Assembly (NCBI GenBank): GCA_027073875.1 | Contig: JALTEO010000323.1 | Coordinates: 1 to 6,150, forward strand | Reading direction: 5' to 3' | DNA from: Bacteroidales bacterium | GTDB lineage: Bacteria > Bacteroidota > Bacteroidia > Bacteroidales > JALTDM01 | Length of the DNA: 6,150 nucleotides | In this document: positions 1 to 5,345 of the stretch, in pieces | Layout of the letters: each line of letters opens with the position of its first letter | Position numbering within the stretch: the stretch's first letter is position 1 | Made by a program: the position numbers and the translations under genes | The notes under the pieces: generated by a model | Told to the model about the DNA's origin: nothing | The model's input: only the letters and a program-made list of their open reading frames with translations | Databases searched by the model: none

Positions 1-697
1 GCTAAAACCTTGGACACTTATTTCGTATATGTTTTTGCATGAGGGGCTTATGCACATCCTTTTTAATATGTTGTGGTTCTATTGGTTTGGTAAAATATTT
101 TTACAATTTTTTTCTAATCGTCAGTTGCTGAATGTGTATTTGCTTGGTGGTTTGGTAGGTGCCGGATTTTACATCCTGAGCTATAATATTTTTCCCGTTT
201 TTGAAACGGTATTGCCTTTGGCAAAAGCATTAGGGGCTTCAGCGGCTGTGTTGGCAGTGGTATTGGCGGTTTCTGCTTATATGCCCGATTATACAATTTA
301 TTTACTTTTTATTGGTCCGGTAAAATTGAAATATATTGCCATTTTTACCGTGGTAATAGATATCTTGTCCATACCTTCCGGAAATGCCGGCGGACATATT
401 GCTCATCTCGGCGGAGCGGCTTTCGGCTTTTTGTTCGGTTACCAAATGCGGATGAATAAAGATATAACCGGCTTTATGGATGGTTTTTTTCGTTTCTTTC
501 AGGATTTGTTTAAGCCGAAACTAAAATTTAAAGTGCACAACAATCCCTATAAAACCAAGAGCGACTGGGAATATAATGAACGGAAAAATCAGGACAGGAA
601 ACGAATGGACGAAATTTTGGATAAAATTGCACAATCGGGTTATGACAGCTTGACTAAAGAAGAAAAAGATATTTTGTTTCGCTCATCTAATAATTGA
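1..697 (+). CDS. Rhomboid family intramembrane serine protease, 5' end outside window
   Basis: Polytopic inner-membrane protease that cleaves transmembrane substrates within the bilayer. The reading frame is open from base 2, and the first visible residues (LKPWTLISYMFLHEG) already match the family's loop-1/TM2 region, so the true start and TM1 lie upstream; the ATG at 29 is internal. Numbering from that Met, the HxxxxHxxxN signature is His4, His9 and Asn13 (oxyanion side). The nucleophile is Ser71 in GAS (codon 239-241), and the catalytic His is His126 in AHLGG (codon 404-406), so both dyad residues are intact. After the last membrane helix comes a basic, hydrophilic cytosolic tail of about 80 residues with a GYDSLTKEEKDILF segment, which I recall as common in Bacteroidota rhomboids. 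The TGA stop lies three bases before the next gene, in the same frame, suggesting co-transcription and translational coupling. The substrate cannot be told from sequence. Confidence 0.95.
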   Translation, partial: LKPWTLISYMFLHEGLMHILFNMLWFYWFGKIFLQFFSNRQLLNVYLLGGLVGAGFYILSYNIFPVFETVLPLAKALGASAAVLAVVLAVSAYMPDYTIYLLFIGPVKLKYIAIFTVVIDILSIPSGNAGGHIAHLGGAAFGFLFGYQMRMNKDITGFMDGFFRFFQDLFKPKLKFKVHNNPYKTKSDWEYNERKNQDRKRMDEILDKIAQSGYDSLTKEEKDILFRSSNN

Positions 698-700
698 TAT

Positions 701-1798
701 TTGATAAAAAAAATTCTACATATCCTTTTGATTTCTGTTGGCAGCATTGTTGCATTATTACTTCTGCTATCGTATCTTACACCTTATATCAATCCTTTGT
801 CATCGTGGCATTTTTCGGTTCTTTCATTGTTGTTTCCGTTGATATTGCTTGCAAATATTCTTTTGCTTGTCGTTTCGTTCTTTTTCAAAAAACGATTGTA
901 TCGCTATGTGTTACTTATTATCATTCTTGGTGGATATTTCTATCATCATCGTTTTTTTGCTTTTCATTTTTCAAACAAAAAGGATATTCAAACCGGAGAT
1001 ATCCGTGTGTTGTCATATAATGTAAAAACTTTTGACCTGTATAACTGGTCGCATAATGCTAACAGCCGACGACAGATGATTCATTTTATAGATAGCATTC
1101 AGCCGGATATTGCTTGTTTTCAGGAATATGTGATTGACGACAGAAATATTTTTAATACCACGGATACTTTGTCAGGTTTGTTGCATACCGATTTTATTCA
1201 CGAGTATTTTCCGCGTACCAATCGCTATTTTCATTTCGGAATGGCTACTTTTTCAAAATATCCGATTGTCGGCAGAGAAGAAATTATTTTTAATAACTCT
1301 TTTAATTTTGTGCTGATTACCGATGTCGTAAAAGATGCGGATACCATTCGTGTTTTTAATTGTCATTTGCAGTCGTTCCATCTCGGAGTCAAGGAATATA
1401 ATTTTTTAGACAGTATTCCGGATGATGTTGATAAACAGCGTATTAAGGAGGTTTCGCCGTTGTTAAAGTTGCTGCGAAAAGCGTACAGAAAACGGGCACG
1501 GCAGGTAGCCATACTCAAGGATTCCTTAAATGCATCGCCGTATCCGGTGATTGTTTGTGGCGATTTTAATGATATTCCAAATTCTTATACTTATCATACT
1601 TTATCACAAAATTTATATGATAGTTTTTTGGAAGCAGGCAATGGTTTTGGAATTACTTACGATCAATTTTTTATTCCTTACAGGATAGATTACATATTGT
1701 ACGATAGCCGTTTTCATGCTGTTTATGCCAAAACGATTGAAATTCCGTATTCCGATCATTTTCCGTATTTCTCGGTTTTAAGGATGATTCCCCGTTAA
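701..1798 (+). CDS. Membrane-anchored endonuclease/exonuclease/phosphatase (EEP) superfamily protein
   Basis: 365 residues starting at TTG 701, the first usable start after an in-frame TGA at 695; no in-frame ATG occurs before the catalytic domain. Three hydrophobic segments (about 5-28, 38-62, 67-81) precede an EEP metal-dependent phosphoesterase domain (about 100-362). Its motifs are all present: Asn107 in LSYNVKTFD, Glu142 in CFQEY, His222 in NCHLQS, Asp288 and Asn290 in CGDFND, Asp330 in RIDYIL, and the terminal Asp352-His353 in SDHFPYF, so the active site looks intact. Known substrates in this superfamily include nucleic acids, phosphoinositides and sphingomyelin; none can be assigned here. 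Basic residues between segments 2 and 3 (FKKRLYR) suggest three passes with the catalytic domain on the periplasmic side, which is inference. The gene sits directly behind the rhomboid with no Shine-Dalgarno, so translation probably depends on coupling. Confidence 0.92.
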   Translation: MIKKILHILLISVGSIVALLLLLSYLTPYINPLSSWHFSVLSLLFPLILLANILLLVVSFFFKKRLYRYVLLIIILGGYFYHHRFFAFHFSNKKDIQTGDIRVLSYNVKTFDLYNWSHNANSRRQMIHFIDSIQPDIACFQEYVIDDRNIFNTTDTLSGLLHTDFIHEYFPRTNRYFHFGMATFSKYPIVGREEIIFNNSFNFVLITDVVKDADTIRVFNCHLQSFHLGVKEYNFLDSIPDDVDKQRIKEVSPLLKLLRKAYRKRARQVAILKDSLNASPYPVIVCGDFNDIPNSYTYHTLSQNLYDSFLEAGNGFGITYDQFFIPYRIDYILYDSRFHAVYAKTIEIPYSDHFPYFSVLRMIPR

Positions 1799-1808
1799 CT
1801 TGCTCAAA

Positions 1809-1843
1809 AAAAGATGTTATCTTTCCAAAAGATAGTATCTTTT
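1809..1843. terminator. Twin AT-rich palindromes, possible terminator of the rhomboid-EEP unit
   Basis: Two adjacent perfect hairpin-capable palindromes share the same arm: AAAGAT-gtt-ATCTTT (1810-1824) and AAAAGAT-agt-ATCTTTT (1827-1843), separated by CC. They lie just after the EEP stop codon and before the promoter-like box of the next gene. The second ends in four T and could act as a weak, AT-rich, bidirectional-looking terminator. The stems contain only one G-C pair each, so a paired operator site is an equally possible reading. Confidence 0.4.
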
Positions 1844-1847
1844 ATGT

Positions 1848-1855
1848 TAAATTTG
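1848..1855 (+). promoter_or_regulatory. Bacteroidota-type -7 promoter box (TAAATTTG) for the permease gene
   Basis: TAAATTTG matches the Bacteroidota -7 consensus TAnnTTTG exactly. A poor -33 candidate, TTTC (1822-1825; consensus TTTG), lies 22 bases upstream inside the twin palindromes. Transcription would start near 1858-1860, giving a leader of roughly 12 bases before the ATG at 1871. Confidence 0.5.
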
Positions 1856-1870
1856 TAAAAACTTTTTGCG

Positions 1871-3115
1871 ATGCGGTCGTGGATTCTTTTTCAGGAAAAT
1901 CTTAGAATTGCTTGGAATGCAATAAAATCCAATCGATTACGAACGATACTTACTATCAGTATTATTGCTTTTGGTATAATGGCACTTGTTGGTATTCTTA
2001 CGGCAATTGATGCCATAAAGAACTCATTGAATGAGCAGTTTGCCACGATGGGTACTAACACTTTTCAGATATCAAACAGAACGATAAAAGTTCATGCCGG
2101 TAAGCGGGGACGAGCACGGTTTTACGAAAATATTTCTTATCGTGAAGCAGAAAAGTTTAAAGCATCTTTTGATTTTCCGGCGTGGGTTGCTACGCAAATG
2201 CACGCCACAGGACGAGCAACAATTAAGTATGGTTCTTACAAGTCAAACCCCAATGTTACCGTGATTGGTGCGGATGGTAATTATCTGAAATGTTCGGGTA
2301 ACACTATTGGGAAAGGACATTTCTTTACCGAAAAAGACTTGACGAGTGGCAGTAATGTTGTGATTATCGGAGCTAATGTGGCGGAGCATGCTTTTGGTAG
2401 CAAAGAAGACCCGATTAATAAAATGATTTCAATTGGTAATCAAAAATATCGTGTAGTGGGTGTTTTTAAATCCAAAGGCAATAGTATGACCGATCGTACG
2501 GATGATCAATGTCTGGTACCTTTGTTGGTGGCACGAAACAATTTTTATCGCAGCGATATTAGTTATACCATTAATGTAACACCAAAAAATATTGCGAAGA
2601 TGGATTTGGCTGTGAGCGAGGCGGAAGGGCAGATGAGGAAAGTAAAGAAACTAAAAGTGAACGAGGAAAATAATTTTGAGATAACGCAGAGTGATAATCT
2701 GGCAAATATGCTTTTTGAAAATATTAAATTCGTAACAATCTCGGCAACAATTATCGGACTGATTACGCTGTTGGGAGCGGCTGTGGGATTAATGAATATT
2801 GTTCTGGTGTCGGTAACGGAACGCACCAAGGAAATAGGTGTGCGAAAAGCAATGGGGGCGACACCTAAAGCCATTAAGCAACAATTTTTGTTCGAAGCGG
2901 TTTTTATCGGACAGTTAGGAGGCATCTTTGGAATAATTCTCGGTATTGGTATCGGAAATATCGTTTCTATTTTTACGGGCACAGGGTTTATTATTCCGTG
3001 GCTATGGATTCTTCTTGGTGTATTTTTATGTTTTGTAGTAGGATTAGCATCAGGTATTACACCTGCAATAAAAGCAGCTAAATTAGATCCGATTATTGCC
3101 TTGCATTATGAATAG
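1871..3115 (+). CDS. MacB/FtsX-type ABC transporter permease
   Basis: 414 residues, the usual length for a MacB-like permease lacking a fused ATPase. An N-terminal TM helix (about 24-46) follows the amphipathic segment NAIKSNRLRTILT. A periplasmic MacB-core domain (about 50-280) includes VVGVFKSKG, then three C-terminal TM helices (about 284-312, 338-365, 372-398) form the FtsX domain. The cytoplasmic coupling segment SVTERTKEIGVRKAMGATP (314-332) and the ending GITPAIKAAKLDPIIALHYE are hallmark sequences. ATG 1871 is the only plausible start because an in-frame TAA lies at 1856. Family members pair with a separate LolD/MacB-type ATPase and usually a periplasmic adaptor; neither is beside it, as the next gene is convergent. 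Roles in the family range from efflux and lipoprotein release to mechanotransmission; which applies here is unknown. Confidence 0.93.
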   Translation: MRSWILFQENLRIAWNAIKSNRLRTILTISIIAFGIMALVGILTAIDAIKNSLNEQFATMGTNTFQISNRTIKVHAGKRGRARFYENISYREAEKFKASFDFPAWVATQMHATGRATIKYGSYKSNPNVTVIGADGNYLKCSGNTIGKGHFFTEKDLTSGSNVVIIGANVAEHAFGSKEDPINKMISIGNQKYRVVGVFKSKGNSMTDRTDDQCLVPLLVARNNFYRSDISYTINVTPKNIAKMDLAVSEAEGQMRKVKKLKVNEENNFEITQSDNLANMLFENIKFVTISATIIGLITLLGAAVGLMNIVLVSVTERTKEIGVRKAMGATPKAIKQQFLFEAVFIGQLGGIFGIILGIGIGNIVSIFTGTGFIIPWLWILLGVFLCFVVGLASGITPAIKAAKLDPIIALHYE

Positions 3116-3210
3116 AGCGACTAATTAATTACGAATTACGAATACCTTTGAACGAATTGTTAATTGTTAATTGTTCCGAAAGATATCAAGAGATTGAAAG
3201 GCGTATGATT
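3116..3210. repeat. Convergent spacer with tandem heptamers AATTACG x2 and AATTGTT x3
   Basis: This 95-base gap between the 3' ends of two convergent genes holds AATTACG at 3127-3133 and 3134-3140, then exactly three tandem copies of AATTGTT (3155-3161, 3162-3168, 3169-3175). Both units are seven bases long and share the AATT core. No G-C-rich stem followed by a T-run is visible for either gene, so I see no convincing intrinsic terminator. No ORF or RNA gene is supported. Confidence 0.6.
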
Positions 3211-4590
3211 TTATATCGGTGCTGTCATGTGCAAGTAAATGCCTTTTTGTCCAAAGTTGTTAACGGAAAAGTCAATGCGGAATACTTTGTCATAGTAAGT
3301 TACGATATCTAATCCTAAACCATAGGAATAGAGTAGCGTGTTTTCCATGGTATTGTTGTTAGCAGTGATAGATTGGTAGTTTTTGACATAGCCCGTATGA
3401 AAAAAGGCATTGATATAAGCGGCATAATGAATCTTATTGAATTTATTGAGTGGAATAAACGGGAAATACGAAACTTTCCGTGGTAGGATATTGAATCGTA
3501 CCATATTTTTAAAAGTAACAAAGTCGCTACCCTGAATCACAAAATATTCAAATCCGTTAAGGTAAGCACCATAGCCGAGACCATAATTCAGAATGTAGGG
3601 GAGTTTCTCAGATGCTTTACGAATACCAATACTGTTGGCGGCTGTCCATCGTGGTGAAAATTGCCAGAATTTTCTGCCGTCAAAGAATACGGCATATTTG
3701 TTAAGTCCGTTAAAAAGTCCTACACCATATTTTTTTGCTGCAATGCCAAGGTAATATCCCCTGATGGGATAATAATGAATGTCGCGTTTGTCAATAGAAT
3801 AGCTGATTTGTGCCGTCAGGTAAGTTATTTGAGATTGGTCGTTTTGGTAAAAATTGGGATTTAATGCTAATAATGTATCGGTGGCTTTTCTGTCGGCAAA
3901 ACCAAGTGTCAGGTTTAGATGATGATAGAAATCAAATCGGTGTAAAAAATAAAATTCCGATTCATAGCTTTGTCGCAGATAGCAAGTGTCGCAACTGACA
4001 TATTTCAGACGATTATTGTCTGTAGCATAGGAGCTTTCGTGTTGCCTGTTATAAGCAAAAAAGTAACCGACGCCATTATTTTTATTATTTCGGAAAAAGG
4101 GTTTCCCGTAGTAAAAGCCGTATTGCTCGTGATAACCGAGGCGGACTTTGGCTTTTAATACTTCGTTTCTGCCGCGAAAATTTTCTTTTTCCAGATAAAA
4201 TCCGTAATTTATCATTTGCCAGTCGTGGTAATACAAAAAAGAACTGAAATTCCTGTCGGCATGCTCTAAAATAGGGTAGGGCCACAGATACCAGCGTTCT
4301 TCCACGACAATCACGATGGTTAAATAATTTTTATCGCTATTGGTTGAATCTTGCGAAATGGTAACAAAATTAAATAGTCCTGTGTTAAGTAAATTTTCTT
4401 CATTATGTTCCTTTATTGAATGCCAATCGTTTAAATTGATGGTGTCGCCATTCTGGAATGATAATTCTCTGAAAATTACAAAGTCTTTTGTTTGTTTATT
4501 GCCGGAAAGATTGATATTTTTTATGATACGATTTTGTGTGAGTCCCGTGAGGACATTCAAGAAAAAGATGACGGTTAATATCTGCCGCAT
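3211..4590 (-). CDS. Omp85-family outer-membrane protein with single POTRA domain (BamA/TamA-like)
   Basis: 459 residues. A signal peptide (1-19, ending GLTQ) starts at ATG 4590, four bases after the upstream stop. One POTRA domain follows (about 20-100), with IIKNINLSGNKQTKDFVIFR, NLLNTGLFNFVTI and a closing VEERWYLWP. The rest is a beta-barrel rich in aromatic residues, with DKRDIHYYPIRGYYL (267-281) and GYGAYLNGFEYFVIQG (339-354). The latter aligns with the lid-loop (L6) (V/I)RG(F/Y) motif, but Asn345 stands where Arg is expected. The chain ends in Ile, not the aromatic residue usual for barrel proteins. BamA itself has five POTRAs, so this is a shorter paralogue type found in Bacteroidota. 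A role in outer-membrane protein insertion or in export of lipid or protein is possible, and I cannot choose between these. It is probably co-transcribed with the CBS gene. Confidence 0.88.
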   Translation of the reverse strand: MRQILTVIFFLNVLTGLTQNRIIKNINLSGNKQTKDFVIFRELSFQNGDTINLNDWHSIKEHNEENLLNTGLFNFVTISQDSTNSDKNYLTIVIVVEERWYLWPYPILEHADRNFSSFLYYHDWQMINYGFYLEKENFRGRNEVLKAKVRLGYHEQYGFYYGKPFFRNNKNNGVGYFFAYNRQHESSYATDNNRLKYVSCDTCYLRQSYESEFYFLHRFDFYHHLNLTLGFADRKATDTLLALNPNFYQNDQSQITYLTAQISYSIDKRDIHYYPIRGYYLGIAAKKYGVGLFNGLNKYAVFFDGRKFWQFSPRWTAANSIGIRKASEKLPYILNYGLGYGAYLNGFEYFVIQGSDFVTFKNMVRFNILPRKVSYFPFIPLNKFNKIHYAAYINAFFHTGYVKNYQSITANNNTMENTLLYSYGLGLDIVTYYDKVFRIDFSVNNFGQKGIYLHMTAPI

Positions 4591-4594
4591 AAAC

Positions 4595-5260
4595 TTAAAT
4601 ATTCAGGTATCGCAAAAAAGAGTCGTATCTGTTTTTGTATAAGTCGTTCATCTCCGATTCTTCTTGGTACGATGCTTTGATATTGTATTCGTAGCGGATA
4701 AATGTTTGGATAATAGCCGATAAATCAATGACATTTAATTTTAGAATAACTTCCAATTTGGTGGTGTCGGGGTTAGTATGCAGATAAACACTTAAGATTT
4801 TAGCATCGTTGCTTTCTACAATTTGGCTGATTTGCGAAAGGGTATAATCGTTAACATTGATTTCTAAAATGATAATGCTACCGGGTTGTTCTGCATTAAT
4901 AAGGTCTGAAAAATGATAAACAATGTCTTGCAAGGTGATGACCCCGAGATAATTATTGTCGTGGTCAAGTACTGGTATAATTGTTAGTTTCAGTTTCTTG
5001 ACAAGTGCAATAACGGTATAAATATGGTCGTCATCGAACACAAAAGGACTAAAGAGTGATAACTTGTGGTTGCCAATAGGTGTTTCCGGTGAGTTGATGT
5101 CAAAAATATCGGATTCGGAAATTAATCCGAGAAACTGTTTATTATTGACAATGGGTAAATGCGAAATTTTGTGAATTTCCATCCAACTTAGAGCTGTATT
5201 GCCGGTGTCAGAGGTGAACAGCGGGGAAACAATATCCGAAATTAAATCTTTTGCCACCAT
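4595..5260 (-). CDS. CBS-pair protein with C-terminal ACT-like domain
   Basis: 221 residues, cytoplasmic, with no signal or TM segment. Two CBS motifs occupy about 1-57 (ISHLPIVNNKQFLGLISESDI) and 66-118 (KLTIIPVLDHDNNYLGVITLQDI), forming a Bateman module that in other proteins binds adenine nucleotides or similar ligands. Residues about 127-198 (SIIILEINVNDYTLSQI onward) fit the beta-alpha-beta pattern of an ACT-like regulatory domain. The tail NRYDSFLRYLNI resembles the ending I recall for Bacteroidota CBS proteins. No catalytic domain is present, so a ligand-sensing or partner-regulating role is inferred. From memory, orthologues in this phylum often neighbour NAD kinase and a BamA-type gene; here the Omp85 gene follows by four bases, while an eIF-2B-like gene, not nadK, lies upstream and divergent. 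Confidence 0.9.
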   Translation of the reverse strand: MVAKDLISDIVSPLFTSDTGNTALSWMEIHKISHLPIVNNKQFLGLISESDIFDINSPETPIGNHKLSLFSPFVFDDDHIYTVIALVKKLKLTIIPVLDHDNNYLGVITLQDIVYHFSDLINAEQPGSIIILEINVNDYTLSQISQIVESNDAKILSVYLHTNPDTTKLEVILKLNVIDLSAIIQTFIRYEYNIKASYQEESEMNDLYKNRYDSFLRYLNI

Positions 5261-5278
5261 AAGGGAAACTATTTTTTA

Positions 5279-5286
5279 CAAATGTA
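5279..5286 (-). promoter_or_regulatory. -7 promoter box (TACATTTG) for the CBS-Omp85 operon
   Basis: Read on the minus strand, TACATTTG matches TAnnTTTG exactly, 18 bases before the ATG at 5260. A weak -33 candidate (TTG, plus-strand CAA 5303-5305) sits 16 bases upstream. The predicted start near 5275 gives a leader of about 15 bases, typical of the phylum's short, A/T-rich leaders. No Shine-Dalgarno is seen. Confidence 0.5.
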
Positions 5287-5312
5287 GTAACTTTATTTTA
5301 TTCAATCTGTTT

Positions 5313-5341
5313 TTTGCAAAGCTGAAATTTTACTAATTTTA
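5313..5341 (+). promoter_or_regulatory. Probable promoter of the eIF-2B-like gene, close to its GTG start
   Basis: TTTG (5313-5316), part of the palindrome TTTGCAAA (5313-5320), is followed after 17 bases by TAATTTTA (5334-5341), which matches TAnnTTTG at all positions but the last. The implied start of transcription is near 5344-5346, essentially at the GTG start codon, so the message may have no leader or almost none. The call rests on motif and spacing only. Confidence 0.4.
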
Positions 5342-5345
5342 CAGC

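Noticed and set aside
29..697. Rhomboid gene starting at the ATG at 29
   Set aside because: The frame is open upstream to the window edge and codes for conserved rhomboid sequence (PWTLISY), so the ATG is internal.
694..1020. 108-residue plus-strand frame from TTG 694
   Set aside because: It overlaps the EEP gene in another frame; its Phe/Ser/Cys-rich translation is what the out-of-frame hydrophobic region of that gene produces.
2563..2982. 139-residue open frame on the minus strand inside the permease gene
   Set aside because: It lies fully antisense to a well-supported permease gene, has low-complexity Ile/Pro/Ser-rich composition and shows no recognisable domain.
3116..3210. Bidirectional intrinsic terminator between the convergent genes
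   Set aside because: No stable inverted repeat with a flanking T-run was found; only AT-rich tandem heptamers are seen.
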